Part shown: positions 53,507 through 64,000 of the stretch, in pieces
Layout of the letters: the number at the start of each line of letters is the position of its first letter
How positions within the stretch are numbered: the first letter of the stretch is position 1
Assembly (NCBI RefSeq): GCF_030499575.1
Contig: NZ_JASTLC010000001.1
Span: 8,332,001-8,396,000, forward strand
Source of the DNA: Streptomyces sp. DG2A-72
Lineage (GTDB): Bacteria; Actinomycetota; Actinomycetes; Streptomycetales; Streptomycetaceae
Length of the DNA stretch: 64,000 nt
Reading direction: 5' to 3'
The notes under the pieces: model-generated
Told to the model about the DNA's origin: nothing
What the model saw: the letters and a program-made list of their open reading frames with translations, nothing else
Database searches by the model: none
Made by a program: the position numbers and the translations under genes

Positions 53507-54763
53507 CTAACCGAACAGCTTCTTGAGCTCGCGGTTGACGGCTGTGTCGGCCTTGTCGAGAGCCTTCTCCGGGTCCATGTCCTTGCGGACGGAGTTGGCG
53601 AAGACGTCCTCCAGGGCGGTGATCATGGCCTGGGTCCAGCCGATGTTGTCGAAGTGACCGAACTCGTTGAAGAGCTTGACGCCCTCAGCGGCGTTGCCCG
53701 ACTTGAGCTTGGTGGCGGACTCCGCGAGCGAGGTGCGCGGCGGAATGTGGAAGCCGTAGGAGGTGGCCCAGTCCTCCTGGTACTCCTTCTGGTCGATCCA
53801 CAGCCACTTCACGTACTCCTTGGCCGCCTCGACGTTCTTGCTCTTGGCGTTGACGAACATCGACCAGCCGCCGTTGTAGACCGACTGCTTGCCGGAGTCC
53901 GTGACCTTCGGGAAGGGGAAGATCCCCCAGTCGTCGCCGAGCGCGTCCTGGATCGCCGGCATCGCCCACATGCCGCACCACTGGATGGCGCACAGACCCT
54001 GGTTGAGCGAGGAGGGGTCCCAGGACTCGGTCGGGGCGCCGAGGAGAAGGTCGCCGCTGGTGAACAGCTTGCGCATCTTGTTGAGGCCCTCGACGACGCC
54101 GTCCGTGTGGTAGGCGATCTCGTTCTTCTCGGTGAGGGTGTCGGCGCCTGCCGACCAGATCATCGGGTGGATGACGTTGTGCAGGTCGTTGCCGAGGTAC
54201 AGGCCCTTCACCTTGCTGGTGGTGAGCTTGGCGGCGGCCTCCATCAGCTCGTCGAGCGTGGTCGGGACGTCGACCCCCGCATCCTCGAACATCGACTTGC
54301 GGTAGTAGAAGAACTGCGGGTCGTCGATCATCCGGACGCCGTATATCTTCCCGTCGACCGTGTGCGACTTGATGTCGGCCGGGTTGAAGTCGTCCTTGAC
54401 CGGGTCGATGATGTCGGTCAGGTCCGCCACCTGGCCGCTCTTGACCATCTGGATCTGCGGGTGGAACTCGAAGAGATCCGGCGCGTTCTTGGTGAGCAGG
54501 GCCGAGAAGAGCTTGCTCTCGAAGTCCGCGCTGGTGATCCACTGCGTGGTCACGTTGGCGTCCTTGTACGCCTTCGCGTAGCGCTTGATGGCCTGCTCGG
54601 TGCCCGCCTCGCCGTACGCGTGGAACATCTGCACGAGGCTGTCGCCGGAGCTGCTCCGGCCGGTGTTACCACCGCACGCGGCCAGCCCGCCGGCCGCAGC
54701 CAGCCCCATCGCGGCGCGCAGTGCGGATCGGCGGTCCATGTTGCTGTTGCTCAGTGCCGACAT
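53507..54763 (-). CDS. Sugar ABC transporter solute-binding lipoprotein
   Basis: 418 residues from ATG 54763, with AAGGAC seven bases upstream. Signal region DRRSALRAAMGLAAAGGLAACGG combines a twin-arginine-like motif and a lipobox (LAAC), so it is a lipid-anchored extracellular protein. The remainder is a family 1 extracellular binding protein (FHAYGEAGTEQAIKRYAKAY, APDLFEFHPQIQMVKSGQVADL, NGGWSMFVNAKSKNVEAAKEYVKWLW). Binds the oligosaccharide for the importer. First gene of the operon; the promoter region has a GTTCGG palindrome and a CAAGGGGTT motif. Confidence 0.95.
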   Translation of the reverse strand: MSALSNSNMDRRSALRAAMGLAAAGGLAACGGNTGRSSSGDSLVQMFHAYGEAGTEQAIKRYAKAYKDANVTTQWITSADFESKLFSALLTKNAPDLFEFHPQIQMVKSGQVADLTDIIDPVKDDFNPADIKSHTVDGKIYGVRMIDDPQFFYYRKSMFEDAGVDVPTTLDELMEAAAKLTTSKVKGLYLGNDLHNVIHPMIWSAGADTLTEKNEIAYHTDGVVEGLNKMRKLFTSGDLLLGAPTESWDPSSLNQGLCAIQWCGMWAMPAIQDALGDDWGIFPFPKVTDSGKQSVYNGGWSMFVNAKSKNVEAAKEYVKWLWIDQKEYQEDWATSYGFHIPPRTSLAESATKLKSGNAAEGVKLFNEFGHFDNIGWTQAMITALEDVFANSVRKDMDPEKALDKADTAVNRELKKLFG

Positions 54764-54841
54764 GTTGACGTCCTTGTCTCGAGTGCGGCTGCGGCTCCAC
54801 GGCGCGACGGCCGGTGGCTCAACCGGTGGCTCAATTCGGCT

Positions 54842-54890
54842 TGCGGTGCGGGACGTTAACCTTCGGCTAAGCCTTCGGCAAGGGGTTGGA
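54842..54890. promoter_or_regulatory. Promoter elements of the importer operon
   Basis: On the minus strand a 12-bp direct repeat, GCCGAAGGCTTA/GCCGAAGGTTAA, lies at about 54855-54880. Next to it, TTCGGCAAGGGGTTGGA (plus strand, 54874-54890) is nearly the same as TTTCGACAAGGGGTTAGGA (58182-58200) upstream of the ROK gene. The shared motif may be the ROK operator. Confidence 0.55.
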
Positions 54891-54917
54891 CGAAGTCTGC
54901 TCGAAGCGTTGTATGGC

Positions 54918-54933
54918 GTTCGGGATACCGGAC
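54918..54933. promoter_or_regulatory. Operator-like palindrome shared with the GH43 locus
   Basis: GTTCGGGATACCGGAC differs in one base from GTTCGGGATACCGAAC at 16699-16714. It is 155 bp upstream of the binding-protein start and 57 bp after the end of the GH30 gene. Confidence 0.65.
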
Positions 54934-54941
54934 GTGCGGGG

Positions 54942-54970
54942 TGGCGGGCCGCCGCACCAGCGGCCCGCCA
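54942..54970 (-). terminator. Hairpin after the GH30 galactanase gene
   Basis: An 11-bp perfect stem, TGGCGGGCCGC and GCGGCCCGCCA, with the loop CGCACCA, 20 bp after the stop codon of the galactanase gene. Typical of GC-rich factor-independent ends without U run. Confidence 0.8.
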
Positions 54971-54989
54971 ACTCATCGATCAGGAAGGG

Positions 54990-56861
54990 TTACTGACGGA
55001 ACCAGGCCTGGTTGCTCCCGCCGTTGCAGGACCAAAGGCCCACCTTGCTGCCGTCGGCCGTCGCCTGTCCGCCGACGTCCAGGCACGTGCCGGACGCCTC
55101 GTTCACGATCTGCCCGTTGGAGTTGAGCAGCCAGCGCTGACCGGCGGCACCCGTGAAGGCCGCGCTGGTCGTCAGGCCCGAACTGCCGGCCGTCAGATAG
55201 CCGCCCGCGCCCTTCAGCGCGCCCTTCGCGTCGTACGACCAGTCCTGCGCGTCCTCGCCCGTGCAGGCGTTGATCGCGGCCCCGGAGGCGTCCGCCGTCA
55301 GGCACTTCCCGGACTGCTGCCCCTGCAGCGCGCCCGTGATCGCCGAACTGCCGCGGCCCTTCTGGTCGAGGACGTACGTCGTGATGGACCGGGCGGGGAG
55401 CGAGGCGGAGACGGTCGAGCCGCGTACCGCCGGCCCCGCCACCTTCGCCCAGTTCTCGTCCGCCGACGTCCGCACGGCCTGCGAAGCCCGCACCGGCCGC
55501 TTGCTGTTGAAGTGCAACTTCAGCGAACTGTCGGTCGAGTTGTGGTTGTTGACCACCACGACCCATTTGCCGTCGCGGTCGTACGTCGACACCTCGACGC
55601 CGTCCGGCACTCCCGTCACGTTGTGCGCGACCGAGCCCGGCTTGACGAACTTGCTGTACTGGCCGAGCGCGTAGTAGCGCTTGGTGAAGTACAGGGTCTG
55701 GTTGCCGTTCGTGGCGTAGTCGGGGTCGTAATAGATCAGGCCGTCGTTCCAGCCGGAGTCGTTCTTCGCGTACGGGTCGGTGCCGATCATCTCCGACAGG
55801 GCGACCCACCAGTGGAACGCCGAGTCGTGCGCGGTCGCGAAGTCCTTGTGGATGATCCGGGACAGGTTCAGACCGCCGTCGATCGTCGGGTCGTACTCCT
55901 GCGCCCAGCCGGTGCCGCCCTTGCCGAAGCAGCAGACCTCGGTGGACCAGGACTCGATGCCGGCCTTCTTGGCCGTCTCGTAGACCTGCGCGCGGTTGGC
56001 GTCGCTGGGGTTGTCGTACGTGTGGTGGGCGAGCTTGTCGACGTACTGGGCCGTGCCCGGCTGCGAGATCCAGCGGGGGACCTCGTCGTTGAACTTGACC
56101 GTGCTGGTGGACTCGTCGGCGATGATGCCGGTCTTCTGGCGCCGTGCGTCCTGCTCGGCGCCGAGCGCCCGCACGATGTCGTCGCGCTGGTCGACGTCGA
56201 CCAGCATGCCCTCCTGGCCGCAGGAGTCGAAGCTGTTCGTCGGCTCGTTGAAGGGGCTGATGTGGTCGAACCTCTGGCCCCGCTTGGCGAAGTGGTCGGT
56301 GACGTCGGCGATGTACTTCGCGAAGTCCTGCTCGTTCTCCGCCTTGAGATAGCCGCCGCAGCTCTTGCCGTTGGTCTTCCACTCGGCGGGCGCGCTGTTC
56401 ACGAAGGCGACGAGGTTCTCGACGCCGTACTTCGCGGCGTAGGACAGGAACGTACGGCCGCCCTTGTCCTTGCTCCAGTCGTACGTCCCGTCGTCGTTCC
56501 GGAAATCGTCCGGGGCGCGGGACGGGGTGGTGACCGCCGTGCCGCCACCGCCGATGTTGTAGCGGTAGTTGCTGAGGTCGAGGCCACTGGAGGAGAAGAG
56601 CAGCTTCGCCACCCGGGCCTGGACCTTCGGGTCGAAGTTCTTCAGGTCGTTGACCCACCAGGCGCCGGACGCACCGATGTTGTCGATCGTCTGGGCGGCG
56701 TAGGGGGAGACTTCGGCGGCGACCGGGTCGGCGGCGCTCGCGGTTGGGGCGGATATGAGAGGGCCTGCGACAGCGAGCGCGGCTGCCGCTGCCAGGAGGG
56801 CCGGTCTCTTGCGGGGGTGAGCGGTGCGGGGGTGAGTCACGTGCATCCCTTCCGTCGTCAT
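54990..56861 (-). CDS. Secreted GH30 beta-1,6-galactanase with RICIN domain
   Basis: 623 residues from ATG 56861. This start overlaps the ROK stop codon (ATGA), which favours it over ATG 56846. Sec signal peptide (ALLAAAAALAVAGPLISAPTASAA). GH30 catalytic domain: TIDNIGASGAWWVNDLKNF, YRYNIGGGGTAVT, ISPFNEPTNSFDS with the acid/base Glu, and GIESWSTEVCCFGKGG with the nucleophile Glu. A beta-side domain and a C-terminal RICIN trefoil follow (SGKCLTADASGAAINACTGED, GLWSCNGGSNQAWFRQ). The layout matches Streptomyces endo-beta-1,6-galactanases acting on type II arabinogalactan side chains. Confidence 0.88.
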   Translation of the reverse strand: MTTEGMHVTHPRTAHPRKRPALLAAAAALAVAGPLISAPTASAADPVAAEVSPYAAQTIDNIGASGAWWVNDLKNFDPKVQARVAKLLFSSSGLDLSNYRYNIGGGGTAVTTPSRAPDDFRNDDGTYDWSKDKGGRTFLSYAAKYGVENLVAFVNSAPAEWKTNGKSCGGYLKAENEQDFAKYIADVTDHFAKRGQRFDHISPFNEPTNSFDSCGQEGMLVDVDQRDDIVRALGAEQDARRQKTGIIADESTSTVKFNDEVPRWISQPGTAQYVDKLAHHTYDNPSDANRAQVYETAKKAGIESWSTEVCCFGKGGTGWAQEYDPTIDGGLNLSRIIHKDFATAHDSAFHWWVALSEMIGTDPYAKNDSGWNDGLIYYDPDYATNGNQTLYFTKRYYALGQYSKFVKPGSVAHNVTGVPDGVEVSTYDRDGKWVVVVNNHNSTDSSLKLHFNSKRPVRASQAVRTSADENWAKVAGPAVRGSTVSASLPARSITTYVLDQKGRGSSAITGALQGQQSGKCLTADASGAAINACTGEDAQDWSYDAKGALKGAGGYLTAGSSGLTTSAAFTGAAGQRWLLNSNGQIVNEASGTCLDVGGQATADGSKVGLWSCNGGSNQAWFRQ

Positions 56862-58102
56862 GAAGGTGGTGCGGTACGGCTCCTTGCGAGGGTGGTGCGC
56901 TTTGTGGCGGTCCTCTGCCCCAGGGACTGCAGTGCGCCTTCGAGCGCGAACGTGGCCGCGCCCAGGCACGCCGGGTCGGTGGGGATGGGGGAGAGGACGA
57001 TCTCGGTGGCGGCCAGGGGCCGCCTGAGCGCGTGCCGGGCTACGGCCTCGCGCACTTCGTGCAGCAGGGGTTCGCCGAGCTTGCGGGCGACCCAGCTGCT
57101 GAGCACGACCACTTCGGGGTTGAGGACGTTGACCAGGTTGGCGATGCCGGCGCCGATGTAACGGGCCGTTTCCCGTACGACCTTGAGGGCCACGGGGTCG
57201 TACGCGCCCACTCCGCGGGCCAGCGCGTCGATGGTGGCCGTCTGGTCGTCCGGGTGCAGCAGCGGGCTCCGCGGGCTCAACTCCCGCAGGTTCAGCATGA
57301 TCCCGGCCGCGCCGACGTAGGCCTCCACACAACCGCGGTTGCCGCAGCGGCACAGTCGCCCGTCCAGGACGAGCGTGGTGTGGCCCCACTCGCCGGCGCT
57401 GTTGCTCACCCCCCGGTACAGCCCGCCGCCGAGCGCCAGCCCGGCGCCGACCCCTGTTCCGAGGTTGACCACCACCGTGTCCCCGCGCCCGCGCGCCGCC
57501 CCGAACCACATTTCTGCGACCGCGCCGGCACGCAGTGGATTGTCCAGATAGAGGGGGTAGGCGATGACCTCGGACAGCAGGTCGAGCAGCGGCACATCGT
57601 GCCAGTCCCAGTTGGGCGCGTACTCGGAGACCCCGGTGTCGCGGTCCACCTGCCCCGGCACGCTCACCCCGACGCCGAGAACCCGCGCGCCCTCGATGCC
57701 GGCCTGCGCGACCACCGAGCCGACGGCCGCGGCGACATGGGCGACGACCTGCTCCGGGAGGCTCTCACCGGGGCCCATGTCCTCGTCCGCGCGGGCGAGG
57801 ACGTTCAGCCCGAGGTCGAACAGCTCGACATGGACGTACGTCTCCGCGATGTCGACACCGATCAACGCGCCCCCCGACGCGTTGACGGCCACGAGTCCCC
57901 GGGCCGGCCCCGCCGAGTCCTCGAACCCGACCTCCGTGATCATGCGGAGGTCGAGCAGTTCGCCGACGAGCGTGGCGACCGTGGCCAGGCTCAGTTCCGT
58001 GGCGGCGGCCAGCTCCTGCCGGGAGGTGGGCGACTCGGCGATGATCTGGCGCAGCACCTCGTAGCGGTTCGCGGTGCGGATGTCACGTGAGGTGCGCTTC
58101 AC
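56858..58102 (-). CDS. ROK-family transcriptional regulator
   Basis: 414 residues from GTG 58102. N-terminal winged helix (IRTANRYEVLRQIIAESPTSRQELAAATELSLATVATLVGELLDL) followed by a ROK domain: the phosphate loop VVNLGTGVGAGLALGG, the zinc site GRLCRCGNRGCVEAYVG, and IANLVNVLNPEVVVLSS. Senses a sugar or sugar phosphate. It is coupled to the galactanase gene by a 4-bp overlap, so it most likely controls the arabinogalactan genes. An 8-bp inverted repeat and the CAAGGGGTT motif lie upstream. Confidence 0.94.
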   Translation of the reverse strand: MKRTSRDIRTANRYEVLRQIIAESPTSRQELAAATELSLATVATLVGELLDLRMITEVGFEDSAGPARGLVAVNASGGALIGVDIAETYVHVELFDLGLNVLARADEDMGPGESLPEQVVAHVAAAVGSVVAQAGIEGARVLGVGVSVPGQVDRDTGVSEYAPNWDWHDVPLLDLLSEVIAYPLYLDNPLRAGAVAEMWFGAARGRGDTVVVNLGTGVGAGLALGGGLYRGVSNSAGEWGHTTLVLDGRLCRCGNRGCVEAYVGAAGIMLNLRELSPRSPLLHPDDQTATIDALARGVGAYDPVALKVVRETARYIGAGIANLVNVLNPEVVVLSSWVARKLGEPLLHEVREAVARHALRRPLAATEIVLSPIPTDPACLGAATFALEGALQSLGQRTATKRTTLARSRTAPPS

Positions 58103-58177
58103 CGGAGCAGCCCATCCCTTCCCAGCCAGGCCGGGGTCTACGTCGGCACCGGCGCGGCGCAAGGCTATGGGCTGCGA

Positions 58178-58219
58178 GGACTTTCGACAAGGGGTTAGGA
58201 AAGGGGGTGTAGAAAGTCC
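58178..58219. promoter_or_regulatory. Inverted repeat and shared motif upstream of the ROK gene
   Basis: GGACTTTC (58178-58185) and GAAAGTCC (58212-58219) are exact inverse copies. Between them is TCGACAAGGGGTTAGGA, close to the motif in the importer promoter (54874-54890). The site lies between the stop of aldO and the ROK start, 76 bp upstream of the latter. Confidence 0.6.
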
Positions 58220-58227
58220 CGCGCGGT

Positions 58228-60970
<2,743 letters not shown>

Positions 60971-60998
60971 CTCCCGCCGTGCCGCCGGACATAGAGAG

Positions 60999-61140
60999 AT
61001 GTCTCAACGGACGGCGGACGGAAGGGGGGCGGGCGTGCCGGACGACGGAACACCTGAGGAAAGACTCCGCACGCTCTACGCGACGTACTACGGGCGGGTG
61101 CTGAACTGCGCCCGGCGTCGCCTGGCGACGTATCGACAAA
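60999..61140 (+). pseudogene. N-terminal remnant of an ECF sigma factor
   Basis: From ATG 60999 (or GTG 61035): VPDDGTPEERLRTLYATYYG followed by RVLNCARRRLATYRQSV. This is the beginning of sigma region 2 as in many Streptomyces ECF factors. The remainder, including regions 2.4 and 4, is missing; after about 61140 the sequence no longer fits. Probably a deletion derivative of a gene related to the sigma-like protein at 61699. Confidence 0.6.
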
Positions 61141-61405
61141 GTGTCTCGCGGGCACGACGAGGAACTGCCGCGGCGCCGCGGCACGGGTCGTCGGCTGCTC
61201 GGCACGCACCTTCGCCGTACGCCTGCCCCTCCCTTTTTGTCGCCGCAGGGGCACGGCGCCCTGCTGGGCCCGGCGAACCCGGTGACCGCCGAATGCCCCC
61301 GGGCCGGACAGCGCTGGCCCGCATCCTCACCGAGGAGCGCCCGCGGACGCACCGGGAACCACATCAATGTCGGCCGGGATCGATACTTCTTGGCGTTTCT
61401 TCCGT
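61141..61405. other. 265 bp without a recognisable gene
   Basis: No frame has good codon bias or a known motif. It lies between the ECF remnant and a small open frame and is probably what remained after the sigma gene was deleted. Confidence 0.4.
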
Positions 61406-61507
61406 ATGACTCTCGTAGTGACGAAGGAAGAGTGGGTGGAGCAGTACAGGACGGAGTATCTCGACGCCGGCGGACGGGGCGTGGCGGTGGAGCAGTCGCG
61501 CCGCTGA
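61406..61507 (+). CDS. Small open reading frame (33 residues)
   Basis: ATG 61406 to TGA 61507 codes for MTLVVTKEEWVEQYRTEYLD and a Gly-Arg rich end (AGGRGVAVEQSRR). Codon use is in keeping with the genome and a strong terminator follows 21 bp later, so a short transcript is possible. Equally, it may be the C-terminal leftover of a larger gene. No family known. Confidence 0.4.
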   Translation: MTLVVTKEEWVEQYRTEYLDAGGRGVAVEQSRR

Positions 61508-61528
61508 TCCGGGAGGACGGGGGGATGC

Positions 61529-61558
61529 GCGGTCCGGGCGAGAGGTAGCCCGGACCGC
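61529..61558. terminator. 11-bp perfect hairpin
   Basis: GCGGTCCGGGC and GCCCGGACCGC flank GAGAGGTA. It separates the degraded sigma region from the promoter of the sigma-CBM2 gene. Confidence 0.8.
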
Positions 61559-61698
61559 GTACCCGTCGGTCACTGGATTTGAATAGCGCGCTTGTCAGTT
61601 GTGTCGAGAACGTGAAAGGCTCGTGCTCTGCCGCGAGGTTTCCCCCAACTCCGTTGCCAATATAGTGAGTTGACCTCGCTCGTGGATGCAGGAGACCC

Positions 61699-63186
61699 AT
61701 GCCCGACCTGCCGACCCCTCAGGACGCCGCCGAGGCCGCGCTGTTCTCCGAGTGCTGGGACGCGGTGCTCTCGTACGCCGACCTGTGCACGGCCGGATCC
61801 GCCGCGGCCACCCGGCTGGCCACCGAGGCCTTCGCGCTCGGTATACGCGAGGCCCGTGCCGGTGAGACCGGCACGTCCAGGAACGCCGGCCGCCGCCCGG
61901 CCCGGCTGCCCCGGATTCCCTTGCTGCTGACGGCCGTTCGGACCACCGCGGCGGCTTGGGAGACCGACGGCCAGGGCCACAAGCTCGACCCGGAGCTGCG
62001 GCTGTGGCTCAACTCGGACAAGGCCGAACGCTATACCGGACCTCCGCTGCAGCGCCCGCTCGCGCTGCGCGGCCTGCGCGACATGCAGGAACCGGACGCG
62101 GCGCTGCTGTGGCTGGCCGAGGTGGAGGCCCTGCCGATGTCCGTCGTGGCCCGTCGGCTCGGCCTCGACCCGGCGTCGGTCTCCGACGAACTCGAGCAGG
62201 TGCGGGTCCTGTTCCGGGACCGCTGCCACCGCGCCCATCTCGACACGCCGATGGCCGCGCAGTGCCGCAGCTACGCCCGGCTGCTCGACGCGGTCACCCG
62301 CTCCCCGCTCGCCGACACCCCGGACGACCTCTCCCGGCACCTCTCCCGGTGTGTGGAGTGCGCGGAGGCAGCCGCCTGTCTGCGGCTGCACGGCGGCGGG
62401 TTGCCGGCCGCGCTCGCCGGCGGTGTGATCGGCTGGGGCGGCCTCGCCTATCTGGAGCGCCGTCGCAGAGCCGCCGAGGTACGGCTGGGTGCCGGGCGCC
62501 CGGACCCCGCGGACGCGGAGGCGCCCCCGAACCTCGGTGCGCACAAGGCGCGCGTCGTGCGGGGCGGCCTCCTCGTCGCCGCCGTCATCGTCTCCCTGCT
62601 GGCGCTGGGCGTGTCGATGATGCCCGGCGGCGCCACCGACGACGGCGCCGCGGGACCCACCGACGGTTCCGACCGCCAGCCGGTGGCCGTCCCCAGCTTC
62701 TCCGAACCGTCCACCAGCGCGCGGCCCTCGGACTCGGCGACCGTCTCGCCCGAGCCGTCGGCGACCGGTCCCTCGGACCCCTCCGACGACAAGGCGTCCG
62801 ACCCGGAACCCCAGGGCACCACCTCCTCCACCGCCCGCGGCGGCGACCCGGACCCCGGGACGGACGATCCGGCCACCTGCGAGGTCGCGTACGACCTGGT
62901 CAACCAGTGGCCCGACGGCTTCCAGGCCACCGTCACTGTCACCACCACCGAGGCCCTGGACAACTGGCGGGTCGCCTGGTCCTTCAAGGACGGCCAGCAG
63001 GTCGGCCAGATGTGGGACGCGAGCTTCGCCCAGGACGGCTCCCGCGTCACCGCCACCGCCGCCGACTACAACAAGACCGTCCCCGCCGACGGCTCTCTCG
63101 CCTTCGGCTTCCTCTCCTCCTGGCGCGGCAAGAACTCCCCGGGGTACGACTTCACCCTCAACGGCCACGACTGCACGAAGGCCTGA
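61699..63186 (+). CDS. Sigma-factor-like protein fused to zinc finger, membrane helix and CBM2
   Basis: 495 residues from ATG 61699, with GGAG seven bases upstream. Residues ~1-175 resemble an ECF sigma factor; the region-4 part is DAALLWLAEVEALPMSVVARRLGLDPASVSDELEQVRVLF. Residues ~180-235 hold a zinc-finger-like motif HLSRCVECAEAAACL (HxxxCxxC). A membrane helix is at ~288-305 (GLLVAAVIVSLLALGVSMM), then a Ser/Pro/Thr/Asp-rich linker. Residues ~395-495 are a family 2 cellulose-binding domain (CEVAYDLVNQWPDGFQATVT, DNWRVAWSF, GSLAFGFLSSW). The carbohydrate sensor would be outside and the sigma part inside. ECF groups with such C-terminal extensions are known in actinobacteria. Confidence 0.85.
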   Translation: MPDLPTPQDAAEAALFSECWDAVLSYADLCTAGSAAATRLATEAFALGIREARAGETGTSRNAGRRPARLPRIPLLLTAVRTTAAAWETDGQGHKLDPELRLWLNSDKAERYTGPPLQRPLALRGLRDMQEPDAALLWLAEVEALPMSVVARRLGLDPASVSDELEQVRVLFRDRCHRAHLDTPMAAQCRSYARLLDAVTRSPLADTPDDLSRHLSRCVECAEAAACLRLHGGGLPAALAGGVIGWGGLAYLERRRRAAEVRLGAGRPDPADAEAPPNLGAHKARVVRGGLLVAAVIVSLLALGVSMMPGGATDDGAAGPTDGSDRQPVAVPSFSEPSTSARPSDSATVSPEPSATGPSDPSDDKASDPEPQGTTSSTARGGDPDPGTDDPATCEVAYDLVNQWPDGFQATVTVTTTEALDNWRVAWSFKDGQQVGQMWDASFAQDGSRVTATAADYNKTVPADGSLAFGFLSSWRGKNSPGYDFTLNGHDCTKA

Positions 63187-63313
63187 CGCCGGGGCCGGGC
63201 GGAAAATGCGTTGACGGACCGCCGCAGGGTGGGACTACAGTTGCGGCGAATCGAGAGGGACGGCCTGCCGGCCGCCCCGTCGTCCGGTGAGCGAGAACAG
63301 GAGGTGTTGACCG

Positions 63314-63385
63314 ATGGCTGTCACTGCGATGGGCGCTGCCCGCATCCAGAAGTCCATCAACTCCACCTCCGTGGCCACCGGCTGA
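63314..63385 (+). CDS. 23-residue small ORF with strong ribosome site
   Basis: ATG 63314 preceded by AGGAGGTG at ideal distance; encodes MAVTAMGAARIQKSINSTSV and ATG (Ala-Thr-Gly). It lies 66 bp upstream of rsgA. Either a leader peptide or an independent small protein. The good ribosome site is the only evidence. Confidence 0.5.
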   Translation: MAVTAMGAARIQKSINSTSVATG

Positions 63386-63451
63386 CCTTCCTTCTCCTCA
63401 CATCGCGCCTGAGCGCGCGCAGGGCCGGGGCCGCCCTTCGAAGGGTCACCC

Positions 63452-64000
63452 TTGACTACCACCTCTGCTTTCTCCGCTCTCGCTCCCTACGGCTGGGACG
63501 AGGCATGGGCGGACCAATTCACCCCCTACGTGTCCGAAGGGCTGCTGCCCGGACGGGTGCTGAGGGTCGACCGCGGACAGTGCGACGTGGTCACCGCCGA
63601 CGGGGTCGTGCGGGCCGACACCGCGTTCGTCACCCCGAACGATCCGCTGCGGGTCCTGTGCACCGGCGACTGGGCCGTCGTCGAACCCGCGGGCAACCCC
63701 CGCTATGTACGGACGTATCTGCCGCGCCGTACCGCCTTCGTGCGCTCCACCTCCTCCAAGCGGTCCGAGGGGCAGATCCTCGCGGCCAACGTCGACCACG
63801 CGATCGTCGCCGTGTCCCTTGCCGTCGAGGTCGACCTCGGCCGCATCGAACGCTTCCTGGCCCTGGCCTGGGAGTCCGGCGCGCAGCCGGTCGTGGCGCT
63901 CACCAAGGCCGACCTGGTCCCGGAGGCGGCCACCCTCGCCCATCTCGTCCAGGACGTGGAGACCACGGCGCCCGGTGTGCCGGTGCTGCCGGTCAGCGCC
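63452..64000 (+). CDS. rsgA: Ribosome small-subunit-dependent GTPase RsgA (5' part)
   Basis: 183 codons to the window edge from TTG 63452, which has GAAGGG seven bases upstream; no ATG or GTG fits near the conserved start. The N-terminal OB fold (PGRVLRVDRGQCDVVTADG, LCTGDWAVVEPAGNPRYVR) is followed by RRTAFVRSTSSKRSEGQILAANVDHAIVAVSL and the G4 motif ALTKADLVPEA of the circularly permuted GTPase. Walker A should lie beyond the window. RsgA helps mature the 30S ribosomal subunit. Confidence 0.92.
   Translation, partial: MTTTSAFSALAPYGWDEAWADQFTPYVSEGLLPGRVLRVDRGQCDVVTADGVVRADTAFVTPNDPLRVLCTGDWAVVEPAGNPRYVRTYLPRRTAFVRSTSSKRSEGQILAANVDHAIVAVSLAVEVDLGRIERFLALAWESGAQPVVALTKADLVPEAATLAHLVQDVETTAPGVPVLPVSA

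Noticed and set aside
63235..63462. 75-codon minus-strand frame before rsgA
   Set aside because: It is antisense to the small ORF with the strong ribosome site and to the rsgA start, and has no start signal or family match.

Overview
This 64 kb window is a GC-rich actinobacterial chromosome segment, almost certainly Streptomyces. The signs are third-position GC bias, GTG/TTG starts, many LacI/ROK/AraC/XRE regulators, a whiJ-like XRE-DUF397-ATPase trio, an AldO-type alditol oxidase, Tat and Sec secreted glycoside hydrolases with RICIN domains, and small interspersed repeats of the kind seen between Streptomyces genes. I found no rRNA, tRNA or CRISPR array.

Layout. 1-4.4 kb: NmrA-like reductase, two AraC-family regulators, a VOC protein flanked by inverted 63-bp repeats, and a probable DUF5954 protein. 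4.4-12.3 kb: three LacI regulators interleaved with a decayed GH43 gene, a D-2-hydroxyacid dehydrogenase and a type-B carboxylesterase, with several LacI-type palindromes. 12.3-16.6 kb: homocysteine S-methyltransferase, an APH-fold protein and a cell-surface beta-helix protein. 16.7-22.5 kb: two secreted GH43 enzymes (one a probable exo-beta-1,3-galactanase with RICIN), a rhamnogalacturonan lyase remnant, a rhamnogalacturonan acetylesterase and a DUF2264 protein. 22.6-28 kb: small metabolic genes plus an uncharacterised cupin / membrane-toroid pair. 28-31.8 kb: a decayed conflict-type locus (XRE fragment, caspase remnant, alpha/beta hydrolase) beside a whiJ-like regulatory trio. 31.8-35.6 kb: frameshifted endonuclease/phosphatase-lectin and a secreted His-rich PHP phosphoesterase. 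35.6-38 kb: a graveyard of IS5, IS256 and IS481-type transposase fragments around an ArsR/SnoaL pair and a broken oxidoreductase. 38-48.6 kb: ordinary regulators and enzymes, an ECF-sigma-like three-gene operon, an MFS transporter and an ABC-2 exporter. 48.7-59.5 kb: GH2 beta-galactosidase, a sugar ABC importer, a GH30 beta-1,6-galactanase, a ROK regulator and AldO. 59.6-64 kb: a radical SAM protein with a non-canonical cysteine motif, an ECF remnant, a sigma-like protein fused through a membrane helix to a cellulose-binding domain, and the start of rsgA.

How it fits together. The beta-1,3-galactanase, beta-1,6-galactanase, beta-galactosidase, arabinofuranosidase-like GH43 and sugar importer together look like a type II arabinogalactan utilisation system split over two loci. 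A near-identical palindrome (GTTCGG-GATA-CCGAAC) lies upstream of both loci. A separate pectin/rhamnogalacturonan block carries LacI-type GAAAGCGCTT sites. Two genes (DUF2264 and the endonuclease) are each broken by an apparently missing base in a 5-base C run; sequencing error must be excluded before calling them pseudogenes.
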